From NCBI GenBank assembly GCA_963920765.1, contig OY987248.1, positions 10,388,539 to 10,452,538 on the forward strand: 64,000 nucleotides of DNA, given 5' to 3'. Shown here piece by piece: positions 37,494-48,435 of this stretch (position 1 is its first letter; each line of letters begins with the position of its first letter). The notes under the pieces are model-generated. The model was not told the DNA's origin. It ran no database searches and worked only from the letters and a program-made list of their open reading frames with translations. A program made the translations under genes and the position numbers. This stretch comes from Ulota crispa (lineage: Eukaryota > Streptophyta > Bryopsida > Orthotrichales > Orthotrichaceae).

Positions 37494-37905
37494 GAGAATT
37501 GATATATGCACACCCGGGGTTGATATTTGCACATCCCCTAGAGGTTATGTTATAGATTTCTACTGTCAAAAAGCTGAATTTGAAAATTTTGAATTCAGAT
37601 TTGGACGTAGAGACCATGATTTAGTTTAGAACCATTAAAAAAAGCTACAATTGAACAACACCCAGTGAAAAGGCTTAGCTAGGGGTGAAAGTGTTACTTT
37701 TATTTTTGTTTATAAAAAATAATATGCTTTTTCATTGGGTGTTGTTCAATTGCAACTTTTTAATGGTTCTAAACAATATCATGGCCTCTAAGTCCAAATT
37801 TGAATTCAAATTTCTCAAATTCAACTTTTTGAATGTAGAAATCTATAACTTACACCCTAGGGGGTGTGCAAAGATCAACCCCCTAGTGTGCACATATCAA
37901 TTCCC
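37494..37905. mobile_element. Fold-back element family C, copy 3
   Basis: ~412 bp, ends GAATTGATATATGCACACCC and reverse-complement GGGAATTGATATGTGCACAC, full inverted arms. It is abutted directly by the next TTAA element. Confidence 0.85.
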
Positions 37906-38137
37906 TTAACCCCTGAATGGCCTGGAGGCCATTTTCTGGCTGTATGGTGCAGGGTTGGGCATATAGTATTCAAGCTACATAGCAATTTTTTTAGGATTTT
38001 GTAAGTGATTAAAGGGTTTGGGCTTGTGGGTAATACACTAGGATTCTAGAAAACATTCAAAATACGGCTTTAGATGCAAAAATATGAGCCACATATGGTA
38101 CCGTATCTCCTAAGTCCAAGGGCCGTTCAGGGGTTAA
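37906..38137 (-). mobile_element. TTAA-type MITE family K, copy 3
   Basis: TTAACCCCTGAATGGCC ... GGCCGTTCAGGGGTTAA, 232 bp, TTAA on both sides; the interior is the inverse of copies 1 and 2. Best preserved copy. Confidence 0.88.
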
Positions 38138-38568
38138 ACAAATTAGAAATGGCTTCTTTAAGTTTTGACATGGATCAAATTGAATATATATTTGGGTTTG
38201 CAATGCAACAAGTAATCCATTGGGAGATATTTCATACCCAACTTCCGAACAATTTCAAAGGATGAATTTGTTACCAATTTCCAACCTCCAAATTTATTTT
38301 TCTACACATTCAATGTTTGAATTTGCAAGGGTTCAATAACATTAGAAGGGTGGAATATACTCCACTGAACAACAAACACATATAATTCTAAGAGATTTCT
38401 ATTCTTTCTCTACCTACTTTCACAAGAATGAGGCCAAGCTATTTTATAAAATTGAAACCAACAAAAAATTTGTTTTTTTGTTTCAAAGAACCTTATGAAG
38501 AAGAAAGTGAGTATAGAATGTTAACAGTTAATGCATTAGATACATTGTGGCGTAGGGTAGAAAAGTAA

Positions 38569-38883
38569 GGGAAATTTTCATGGATACCCCCTGAAGTTTG
38601 CAATATTTTCATAGATATCCCTGCTTTTTCAGAAATATCACAAATACCTTTGGATCAAAAATTTTAGACCTTTGTTCTCTTATGCATGTCACTTCCGTTC
38701 TCCCTTTGTGAACACACTACTTCTTTCTTATTATGCGTACACACAAAGGAAGAAGGGAAGTGGCATGCACAACAAAACAAACATCTAAATTTTTTGGTCC
38801 AAGGATATTTGTGATATTTCCGAAAAAGCAAGGGTATCTATGAAAATATTTCAAACTTCAGGGGGTATCCATGAAATTTTCCC
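38569..38883. mobile_element. Fold-back MITE family H, copy 1
   Basis: GGGAAATTTTCATGGATACC at the left and its inverse at the right; 315-bp imperfect palindrome. 9-bp flanks GAAAAGTAA / AAAAAGTAA (8 of 9) suggest a Mutator-like target duplication. Confidence 0.8.
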
Positions 38884-38998
38884 AAAAAGTAATAGGTGAA
38901 GCATGCTGAGGCTTTCTAATTAGAGTTGGAAAGAATAACGAGGTTGGTAAGGGAAACCAATGTTTTGCTCCTTTATGATTGTCCATGTTATAGAATGG

Positions 38999-39020
38999 TT
39001 AACCCTTAAAGGACCGCAAG
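38999..39020 (+). repeat. Solo TTAA-type terminus
   Basis: TTAACCCTTAAAGGACCGCA resembles the family J end at 28599, but no partner end was found nearby. Confidence 0.4.
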
Positions 39021-40270
39021 GATAATTCAAACTTTCAAGGTCAATTATAAGATGTGTATTCAACGCTGGACCGATTCCTACATGTGTAACAAAGTCCAAC
39101 ATTTTCCAAGCAAGAGTTCAATCAAGTGTTCAAGTTGTCAATGCTTAGCAAGATCATTTGACATTCACCACCATTATAAATTGTTGCACATCTTAGAGTG
39201 CTGATAACAATGAAAAAACTTGGGACAAAGTTGAAAGCCACGATCATATGCATTAAGATATCAAGTTTGTTTCAATGCCATATACAAATTCACTAAAGAA
39301 TAGAGGTAGTGGTTGAAAGTGTGGAGAATGAGCTTTTCTCCAACTCAACACTAAAAAACCTTAATTTACGTTCTCGAGAGTCCTTTAAATCAAAATAATT
39401 AACTCCTAGTAAATGCTTCAATTCGTCTTTGAAGTTTTGCAAAACTATATAATAAAACAACTTAGAGAAGTGAATTTGTTTAGGACTTAAAATTTAGAGC
39501 CCCTCTATACAATTATTTAGATCCAAGATACCGACAATCACAAAGCAAAAATTTAATTGCAACGAAGTTGCAACCGCGAAAACCTAACTCTGGCCATTTT
39601 TCCGAAAAATGTTAACTGTGAAGTTCAGTTACCACAAAAAGTCAATCTTTTGGACTTGACATAATACTTCTAAACTTTAAGCATAATATAGTATTACAGA
39701 AAACAGCTTTGAGAATCCACACCATCCAAGTACTACAATCTGATTGTTTGTCGGAGCACTCACAAGCTGATTTGGTTTTTGTGCACAAGAATTATATATT
39801 TGCTATCAGCTCATACAATACGTCTTCTTATCCCAGTCTGTAGCATATGAAGCATCGACATCGATAACTCCGCCACCCAAAAAGGGTAAAGAACGTGGTT
39901 CAGGGCCATGCACAATTACTAGCAGATCGTATGGACAACTCCACTGACAGTTGAGTCAAACAAAACTATGACCTAGACAAGAGTTTTACACTGCCTTCCA
40001 ATTAGAACTGTTCTGCAAAAGACTAGGATCGCAATCGGAAATCTGGGCATTCTCCCCAGTGATAAAATCCCTCGATAAAAGGGATATGTACTTGCAGAAA
40101 CGTCTTTAGCAGTGAGAGACACAAAGCAAATCAGAATCATGGTAGGAAAAGGGTTCCCTTCAATAATGGGTGAAAGTGAGCGGGAAAATGCCGAATCTGA
40201 AGTAAAAAAAGACGACCTTTTTAATTGTTACAGACTCAAGGGTACATCATGTACGGCGACCAGAAAGGGC
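39021..40270. other. Intergenic downstream of the BASS gene
   Basis: No repeat pair or gene recognised; it probably includes the 3' UTR of the BASS gene near its right end. Confidence 0.45.
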
Positions 40271-40493
40271 AACTAGCTCTCGTGCAAGCAGTTCCGAAGA
40301 TGAAGCAACAGCCATGGGAAGAACACCGGCGACCACCTAAACCCTAAACCCCTAGGGAAGCCCTCACAGAACCATGCCATTACAAGACCTGAGGGAGTCT
40401 GTAATGGAAGGGTAGAGAAGAAGCAATACAACCCAAAAAAAAAGAGAAGAAAAAATATAATTACCTCACTAGTGAACCAAAAGCGGGAAAAAT

Positions 40494-41762
40494 CTATTCC
40501 TTGAAGTCGTCCTTGTCGTCGGCAGAGATGGCTTGATTTCTCCAGTACACAGCGAGGGCGCTGCCGCCAAGGGCCATGCACACCACGCTCACCGCCGACG
40601 GGACGGCTACCAAGGGGTTGCTGAAATGCTTCTGTGCCAAGAGGAACCCCAAAGCCGAGCTCTGCATTCCGCACTCGATGGAGATGGTCCGGGACGTGGA
40701 CTCGCCGAATTTGAAGGCCTTGGACATCCAGTACCCGAGAAGGAATGCAGCCGCATGGAGGACAGCCACGGGGATGATGAGCTGCGCGCCTTGCGCGACC
40801 AAGACATCCGAGACTTGCCCGATGGGGCTGGCGCACAGCAATGTGGTCATGATCACGCCGACCAAGGGCGTGACGGTGCAGATCTTCTCCACGATCTTGG
40901 GGAACATCTCATGGGCGACCACTCCCACCACGGTCGGCATCAGCACCACCTGGAATGTGCTCACGGCCAGCCCTACAGCGTCCACGGGCACCAATTGCCC
41001 TGCCAGCAGCTTTGTCAGCAGCGGCGTCATGAAGATGGCGCCAATGGTGGAGGCGGTCGTCATGAGGACTGACAGCGCCACATTTCCCTTGGAGATGTAC
41101 GTCGCCACATTGGACGCTTGTCCTCCGGGGCAACACGACACCAAGATCAGCCCCGTCGCCAATGGCGCCGACAGCTTGAGCGCATGCGCGATGGCGAACC
41201 CCAGCACGGGTTTCACCAGATACTGCGCCACGAAGCCCACTCCCACCGTCCAAGGGTTGCGAGAACAGCGTCGAAAATCCTCGAACGTCAGCGTCAGCCC
41301 CATGGACAACATGAGGAACCCCAGGCACACCGTGAACAGGTCCGTCTGCAGCCACGTCACTGCCGCCGGCTTGTAGATCCCGATCAGTGTCCCCAGAATC
41401 ACCCACACCGGAAACATGGTCGTCAACACGTCCACCACCTTCTCAAACGCGTTAAATTCCCGCTTCGCCGGCGCTGCTCCTCCAACGCTCCCGGCCTCCG
41501 CAGCTGCACACACCACACTCCTCCTCTCCAGCGACCTGGTTCTGATCCCCATCCCCATTCCCAGCCCCTTGCCTCCCATGGCCTGCATCGCCCCTCCATC
41601 CATAGCCCTCAGACACAAGCCCGGCAACCTTGTTGTCCTCGGAGCAGCCATAGCCGTGAAGGTGGAGCCAAAGCTGCAAGCTTTGGCCCTCCTCAGCTGG
41701 GTTGAGGCGGAGCTGCTGCTCCATGGCGATGCCGAAGCTCGAGAAGCTGCGATGCTGGCCAT
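40494..41762 (-). CDS. BASS2: Plastid BASS-family carrier, BASS2-like (sodium:pyruvate), intronless
   Basis: One uninterrupted 422-residue frame. Residues 1-~85 are rich in S, A, R and T with few acids, ending [12 protein letters not shown], a typical chloroplast transit peptide. The BASS/SBF domain follows with about nine or ten hydrophobic helices. It holds CCPGGQASN (210-218, the family crossover motif), [20 protein letters not shown] (234-253), [10 protein letters not shown] (363-372, sodium-site helix) and [20 protein letters not shown] (382-401). The tail DDKDDFKE is, from memory, typical of BASS2 orthologues. These carry pyruvate into plastids with sodium across the inner envelope, feeding isoprenoid (MEP) and fatty-acid synthesis. 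The absence of introns is odd, since angiosperm BASS genes are multi-exon. BASS1-type is the alternative assignment. Confidence 0.88.
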   Translation of the reverse strand: MASIAASRASASPWSSSSASTQLRRAKACSFGSTFTAMAAPRTTRLPGLCLRAMDGGAMQAMGGKGLGMGMGIRTRSLERRSVVCAAAEAGSVGGAAPAKREFNAFEKVVDVLTTMFPVWVILGTLIGIYKPAAVTWLQTDLFTVCLGFLMLSMGLTLTFEDFRRCSRNPWTVGVGFVAQYLVKPVLGFAIAHALKLSAPLATGLILVSCCPGGQASNVATYISKGNVALSVLMTTASTIGAIFMTPLLTKLLAGQLVPVDAVGLAVSTFQVVLMPTVVGVVAHEMFPKIVEKICTVTPLVGVIMTTLLCASPIGQVSDVLVAQGAQLIIPVAVLHAAAFLLGYWMSKAFKFGESTSRTISIECGMQSSALGFLLAQKHFSNPLVAVPSAVSVVCMALGGSALAVYWRNQAISADDKDDFKE

Positions 41763-42560
41763 GACTACGGAATTAGAGCAATCGAGGAGGCGACAACTTA
41801 GAGAGCTCGGACAGGGGAATCGAAAAGAGAAAGAGCAGGGGAGGGCGAGCGACCAAGAAGGGACTGGTGTGGGTGGGGCACGGCACTTGGGGGGTGGGGG
41901 GGGAGTGACTAGGGAGTGTCGTCCAGCTTCTTAGGATTATGCGCCTGCCAGTAGATCAAACAAGGAGGATTGGTCGTGAACCACCTAATCCTCACCCTTC
42001 AGATTTTCTGCATTTCTTTTTTCCTTCGTTTTATTTATTTTTAGCACTATAGTACTTTGCCAGCGCCAGTATCCATCCAGGTCATCATTTCAGAAGTCCC
42101 CGCGGCACCAGTCCTCTACCCCTGTAGGAATCCTGCTGCACTGCAGCACATCTGAAAACTCTCTGAGTCTCGGCCATAGCCATTGGCCATTGGCCATGGC
42201 CCCAGGGCCGTACTTGTCTACTTGAATACCTTGGTATTTCCAGTCGTCGTATCTACCTGAGTGGCTACATTTGGGAGAAAAGCTGCAGAGATGAGGCCGG
42301 CTACTTGTCTCATGCACATTCTTACTTTGGATCCGCCCCTTCCTGAATTTTGCCAATGTGTAGTCTGCATGATTCCCCACAGTAGTACATCATAGGGGTT
42401 TCAATTCTGGAACGGGTCTAGGGTTTATCGAAGCTGCTCTTAGGGTGACCGCGACTTGAGACTTCCAAGGACCACATGGATTTGCACCGACAGGAGCGTT
42501 AACCATCAAATCGAGGGGTAAACCCCTAAAACCCTAAACCCATTGTGTACAAACTGAGCT
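41763..42560 (-). promoter_or_regulatory. 5' UTR and promoter region of the BASS gene
   Basis: GC-rich CT/GA leader next to the ATG, an A/T-rich TATA-like stretch near 42030-42045, and a telo-box-like AAACCCTAAACCC at 42528-42540. Only the motifs are seen; their use is inference. Confidence 0.4.
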
Positions 42561-43378
42561 ACAAATGGTCGGTTCTGTTGTGAAGAGCTTGGAACCCAGG
42601 TTTGCAGAAGGCCCATGGGCACCAGAAAATCATACATTTTCTTGTATACACATGCAGGCATTGCCTGTCTGTCTGCTTGCCCCTTTTTCTTGCTCGGGCA
42701 GACCCTTTTGAGGGCATCCTTTTCTCAGGCCATGTTCACACTAGCAACCGGATGAGACACAAAAATTGGTACCTAATTTGGTAGTCATTTCCACGGCATC
42801 TGGTTGTTGGGTGTGCCATTTCAAGAGTGTTCCTCTACTGTACAAGTTTGGTACCACCCTTGGAGCAAGTCCCGCAACTTCACTATCTTGTCCGCTAACA
42901 TGAACATTCAAGTTGGTGACATGGCAATTTGAAGTACCAGATAAACCCTAAGTGTGAACCCTTCAACAGAAAAAACTAATATTTCAACCAATGACATTTG
43001 AGATAATTTTGTCCAACCGCTAGTCTAAACCAAGGTTAAGGCTCCTAACAAATGGCCAATTGCTTGGATTTTGCCTATCCAGTTGCCCTTGCCCCAAGGA
43101 TAAGATTTGGTGCAATTGTCACCCTTGGGAAGCATACAATAGGAAATTATCTTGCTCTTATAGGGCATGTTCTCACTTGGTTTTAAGAGGGATATTAACA
43201 ATTTGAATGCAGTCTAAAAGTGTGTCCAAATGCATCTAAATTTCTTTGCTACTACCACTCTTAACACCAAGTGTGAAGAGGCATTTTCTGCAATAAACAC
43301 CTACATTCTGGAATAACCACATTTTATTAGAAAATCAAGCACCAATTTCTTAGACAGAAGATAAAAGAATATTAAAAT
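42561..43378. other. Intergenic, nothing recognised
   Basis: Mixed composition without coding or repeat signature. Confidence 0.45.
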
Positions 43379-43819
43379 CAAAAATCAAATCTACCTTCCA
43401 ACCCAACTTGAATCATGTCAATCCAAGTTAAACTCCATCAAGGAGAATTTTTCAAAAACAAACACTTCAATATTTGCTAGTGTTATAAATTTTACTATTT
43501 CAAGAAACTAATGATGTTCTCTCTTTTGAAAAGATTGCATTTTTGAAGTCTACTATAGAATATATGTTTTTAACCAATCATGCCAAATTTAAAAATCTAT
43601 GAATAAAATTTGTAATTTTGGTGAATATTAAATGAGAAATGCTCCTAAATTCATTAAATAAAAATCCAAAACTTTTTTGAATGTTTGACTGTATGGATAA
43701 CTACTAAACATCGTGATTCTTGTTTTCTCTTTTAAAGCAAACTTCATCAAAGTTACATAAGTATCATTTTAAATGGCATCTATGTTTTGCCCTTACCCCC
43801 TTGGGTGTTTAGGGGTTAA
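43379..43819 (+). repeat. Interspersed repeat family A, copy 2, TTAA right end
   Basis: Homologue of 8119-8557 in the same orientation. Ends CCCCCTTGGGTGTTTAGGGG-TTAA (43816-43819), which matches the TTAA-C-rich termini of families J, K and L. The left terminus is not identified. Confidence 0.75.
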
Positions 43820-43990
43820 AAATTACATTGTAAAAATGATATATGATAGCATATAATATGCATATTTATTTTTGTTGTACACACCATCAATTTACTTAAA
43901 ATACTGCTTAAGTATATGCAACATTTCATTTTTTGTAAGAATCAATTCAAAATTTGCACTCATCAATTATTGGCTTGTTATATTTAATTA

Positions 43991-44568
43991 GGGAATTACT
44001 ACAGCAACACCCTAAATTGCTAATGGGACCACACCCCCTCTGAGCATGAAAATGTGATTTTTAATGCTGATTTTTTTATTTGGATCAAATTATTTGTTTC
44101 ACCTTTATCATTCTAAGGCTATACTAAAAAAATTAGGTGTGCTAAAATTTCAAACTAAAAATATAGGACTTTTGAGTTACTTAAAGCAAATATATATCAA
44201 AAAATAGTATTGGTGCAATAATATTTCAATTTTTTTTGTACTTGTCATGTTTTCTTTCAAAGAGGTGATAATGTTGTGATTGATGGAATGATGGACCGCT
44301 TAATAAATCAAAAATAGCACTAAATTATCAAATTTCATGCTCAAGAGGGCACTAGAAGAAACCCTTGTTTTTTATAACGGATTTTTTTGGACATCTACTT
44401 GTTTTTATGTTACGGTTGATGTTAAAAATAACATCTTGATGTTATGTTTGACGTCACTGTTAACATGAAAACAAGTAGATGTCCAAAAACATCCGTTATA
44501 AAAAACACGGGTTTCTTCTAGTGGGGGTGTCTTGTTAGCAATTTAAGGTGTTACTTTAGTAATTCCCT
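43991..44568. mobile_element. TIR element family I, copy 2 (contains CACTA MITE E3)
   Basis: GGGAATTACTACAGCAACACC at the left and its near inverse TTACTTTAGTAATTCCC at the right. Perfect 8-bp target duplication TTTAATTA (43983-43990, 44569-44576). Interrupted by E3. Confidence 0.87.
44350..44524. mobile_element. CACTA fold-back MITE E3
   Basis: 175 bp, CACTAGAAGAAAC ... GTTTCTTCTAGTG, hairpin arms like those of E1 (TTATAACGGAT, ACATCTACTTGTTTT). 3-bp duplication GGG (44347-44349, 44525-44527). Confidence 0.9.
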
Positions 44569-44576
44569 TTAATTAT

Positions 44577-45844
44577 ATAATTTGTACATACAAAATAAGT
44601 ACTCAACAATGATGATAAATCTAATGCTCATTTCACAATTTGGTGGTTTTTATTTGTTTTTTCCTATCATGGTTTGTATAAGAATTGATTCTCAACCGCA
44701 TGTTCTTGGATTGTGTGAAATGATTAAGAAATTTTGTTAAACCATTGATTTGTAAAATTGCGACAATAAACTTTGCAGGTAGTAGATTTCAAGTGAATAA
44801 GCTTATGTTTTATTTAGATACAATACTTGAATTGTTAATTGTGAAAAAATTTGGTCGCTATATATGAGTTTAAATTTTAGAGCTCAAAATTTAAAATGTT
44901 TAAAAGAGTGAATGAAACGGTTCATGACATGACTCAATTTAGCTTTTGTGTTCCATATTTCAAATTGTAAATTTCATTTACATCCATTCATTAAATCAGC
45001 AAAAATGATAAATTCAAAAATTCAAAAATTCAATTATTTTATAAATTAAAATGATTTTTGACTTTATTGTTGTGCACATTTTCATTAAAAAAATGTAGTG
45101 TTTATTATGTTGATTATAATATGTTAACTGCAACTATTGTATCTTGTTTTAGATCTTCTCTAGCCCTACCCCCTATTCGGAACACTCTAAACAGAATTTC
45201 CTGAGCAACTTTTGTTCTAGAGGGTGCGGCTATGGGCGAGAGGCCTAGCCTGCCTTGCCAAAAGACAAATGAGAATGACAAAATGTGGGGCTTGTACAAG
45301 GGAGCCTTCTAGCAGCAAAAGCAGATTCTTGTTTTTTCTGTCCAATGAGAGGTACAGATTGAGTCTCCAAAAAAAGAAGTAGAAACCAAGTGCATTATAA
45401 TTTCTTGAATGCACTGAAAACTAGCGTCTCTGAGGGGAAGTTTGGAGAGGTTGACAAGAATTTCCCGTCTAGCATGTTTGCGATGAATCCTAAGTCCGAC
45501 TTGTCGCAAGCCTAGGCCTAGTGCTTTGTAGTGTGACAAGGAAGAGTGGAGGTGCTCTTAGAGTTTTCATACAACGTGCCTTGTTGTAGTCAATTGTAAA
45601 CTTATCTTACTCTTTAATAAAAGAAAAATCACTTTTTTTTATAAGTTGTAGTTATATGACTTATAAAAAATAGATTTTTTAAGGAATTTAAATTTTAAAA
45701 AATAAGGATTAAATTGTTTGACAATCATGTGTAATGGTGGTTTAAAATCAATGCTTGATTTCCAGGGATATTGTTCCTTGGCGTTTTTTTCATTATTTTT
45801 GAAAACCAACATACAAATTTTTATGAAAAAGGTAATTAAATTTG
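44577..45844. other. Intergenic; GC-richer block 45150-45550
   Basis: The 45150-45550 block has overlapping minus-strand frames of 60-76 codons with no recognised domain; possibly a decayed gene or element fragment. Confidence 0.35.
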
Positions 45845-46191
45845 GGGAGAATTTTATGGATCCTTAAAAGTCATATTTGTAAAGATACCCCTTGTTTTTC
45901 AAAAATTATACAAATATCCTCGGACCATAATTTTTTGGCATTTGTTCTATTGTGCATTGCACTTTTTTCTTTTTTGTGTGCACCCTTGCTTCTTTATAAT
46001 TCTATCGCACTCCTTGCTTTAACACTAATCATGAAGGAAGTAACTTGCATAACAAAACAAATGCTTGGAAATTATGGTCCAAGGGTATTTGTGCAATTTC
46101 TAAAAATCCAAGGATATTTGTGCAATTTCTGAAAATCCAAGGGTATCTACACAAATATGACAAACTTTAGGAATATTCATAAAATTTTCCC
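45845..46191. mobile_element. Fold-back MITE family H, copy 2
   Basis: Ends GGGAGAATTTTATGGAT and ATTCATAAAATTTTCCC; arms share CAAGGGTAT and GGACCATAATTTTT..AAATTATGGTCC. Related to 38569-38883. Flanks TTAAATTTG / TTAAATCTA agree at 7 of 9 bases. It contains a 33-bp internal duplication near 46080-46140. Confidence 0.75.
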
Positions 46192-46211
46192 TTAAATCTA
46201 TATCTGATCTA

Positions 46212-46771
46212 TCTATATAACAAAATACAAATTATTGCAATGGCAATCCTTTTACCACAATCTTTTTATGACATGGATAAATAAACCTGAGTGGGTAAAA
46301 ACTTGTTTAGGTAACAACCTACTAGGTAAAAGCTTTTGTAGGTAAGTAAGAACCTGCATGAGAAAAAAATGTATGTGTAAAAAAATGTACGTATAAAAGA
46401 ATGCGTGGGTAAATAATAAAAAATGTAACCAAATTGTGTGGGTGAAAAACAAATATATATGAAAAAATTGTTTGCATAATTACTATGTGGGTAAAAAAAC
46501 GGTGTAGGTAAAAAATAAATTATATTTTTTGTATGAGAAAACAATGATATTCCTTTTACTATGTGGGTAAAAACTATGGGTATATAAAAAAATGCTTTAT
46601 TGCAAGGGAATATTTTGTAAACAAAAACAAATGTATTACTGCATGGGTAAAGTTTGAAGTTGGAGTGCACAAATCAAAAGTAAGAATTATTTTCTTGTGG
46701 GGGAAAACATTTTGCGTAATTGGGCTTGAAACTATTTTACGTCTTGTCAAACTAACAGGTGCCTATACTAG
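46212..46771 (+). mobile_element. Helitron-like repeat family D, copy 2
   Basis: Begins A|TCTATATAACAAAATAC and ends ..AACAGGTGCCTATACTAG|T, so both ends fit insertion between A and T. The interior is degenerate GTGGGTAAAAAA repeats. No Rep/helicase. Confidence 0.5.
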
Positions 46772-46786
46772 TATATATATAATAGT

Positions 46787-46851
46787 TATTAGAAAAAAAA
46801 TTTACACTTGTTTATGATAATTGAACTTGATTAAGTTTAATGGTAGACTAC
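46787..46851 (+). repeat. Short direct repeat with 48529-48590
   Basis: Shares ATTGAACTTGATTAAGTTTA and GGTAGACTA with the outer part of the left inverted-repeat arm. Confidence 0.6.
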
Positions 46852-47152
46852 ATAACAATACAATTTTGAATTGTGTCCGTGGTGGTCAATCAATGAGGAT
46901 GAGAACTTATTGGATGCTTAAAAATGTAGGCGGAGGTTGCAAAAGCCGCAATAACAAGAAAAGTTTTTGCACTCAAGCAATGCTTTAAGCGCCATTGCTT
47001 TAGCAACTAAGCTCAAACTAGGTCTATCAAACCAACCCTTAACAATTGTGTGATGCAATTGTTTGAGTTTAGTGTGCTAATGAGATGAGCTCTCATTTAG
47101 CAACGCTCAAGTTTAATGATTTTGAACGGGAAAAGTTTAGTACTAGAAACAT

Positions 47153-47326
47153 CACTAGAAGAAAACTGCTAGAAAATCGCATTCCACTTAACAAAAAATG
47201 TGAAGTTGATTGTGTTGAGTTCTCTGTTTCCAACTCAAAATTATGTTAGAAGCAAAAAACTCAACACAATCAACTTCACATTTTTTGTTAAGTGGAACGC
47301 AATTTTCTAACAGTTTTCTTCTAGTG
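47153..47326. mobile_element. CACTA fold-back MITE E4
   Basis: 174 bp, CACTAGAAGAAAACTG ... CAGTTTTCTTCTAGTG with ~70-bp nearly perfect hairpin arms (CCACTTAACAAAAAATGTGA). Flanks CAT / TAT are an imperfect 3-bp duplication. The arms differ entirely from those of E1-E3. Confidence 0.88.
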
Positions 47327-48435
47327 TATCTTTGAAATCACTTTATCTATAACATTCTGAAGCTCTGCACTCTCTAATCTCTCCAAGCTGTGAATGGATG
47401 TGCACTCAATACTCCAATTGTCCCGACCATCAATCATAAGAGTTTACCTAGCCGATAAGAATGCATTTTTTTTCAAGTGCAAATTTTTGATCTGCAAAAT
47501 GCAAGTGCTTGAAATGTACGTTCGTAAGGATAGTGTACAATTTTGTAATTGTTCTTGGGCACAAAGCTGCCATGCATGCCAAAGAAGAGTAGGAGGACAA
47601 TTAGATTGAGCAGAATTCTACCACCGAGTTCCGGTCCACGCTAACATATATACAGGCTCTTGCTTCCTTGCAACTTACACATAAAAATGCAAAACTACAC
47701 ATGATTACCTAAACCCACAAAGAAGCGCCTCCTATCAATTAGCACTAATGGAATAGCAGGAGTCGCTTTAAAGCCATGAAAAAATGGTGTGCAAAGGTTA
47801 CATGTGCAAAAGCCTCTTTCTACACATGCACTAGCCTTAAAAAAACTTTGAAGGTCATGCGTGTCAAAACTTTGAGAAATAGGGGGCTTCAAACATAGGT
47901 CTACAAGTTTCTCACCTCACAAGGTCCCAGCTCACTAGTGAATTATTTTTGTTCACTCGCATGCCCAAAGTCTGACACACTCGTGAGTTTGCGGTCAACC
48001 TCAAGTAGGGTTTTGTGCACAAGTTGGGGTCTAATGAGCCACGCCAAGAGCTACGCAAAATTGAATTTTTGGAGTTCACTCCTAACATGAATCACGTTAG
48101 GAGTAGATTCTAGAGGTGAATCACCTTACTATTCACTAAAGAATTCATTGAGGTAAATCACAACGTGAGTCACTTGAAAAACTTGATGTTTGAAACCCCA
48201 AATAACTTGATTAGAAAATGGAGAATGAACACACCTAAAGGAGAAATACAACTCCTTATGATGAGGAATCCAATTTGGTGGATCTCTTATTATGCAAACA
48301 TCAGATTTGAGGTATAGGATGAAGTGATCATTGTCAAATACATTTGCAAGTTTGGCTTTTCTTAGTTTTAATAACATGTATTTAGACCCAAGGTGCGGGA
48401 AGAATTTCAACTTCCTACATTTCTCATTTTCAACC
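47327..48435. other. Intergenic left of the inverted repeat
   Basis: Moderate GC, frames of 65-93 codons without recognised domains. A small hairpin CTCCTAAC..GTTAGGAG lies near 48080. Confidence 0.4.

Noticed and set aside
38074..38265. 63-codon frame as a gene exon
   Set aside because: Starts within the family K MITE and continues into a region with stops; no recognised domain.
40533..41934. Several 165-266 codon frames over the BASS gene
   Set aside because: Out-of-frame or antisense shadows of the BASS coding sequence.
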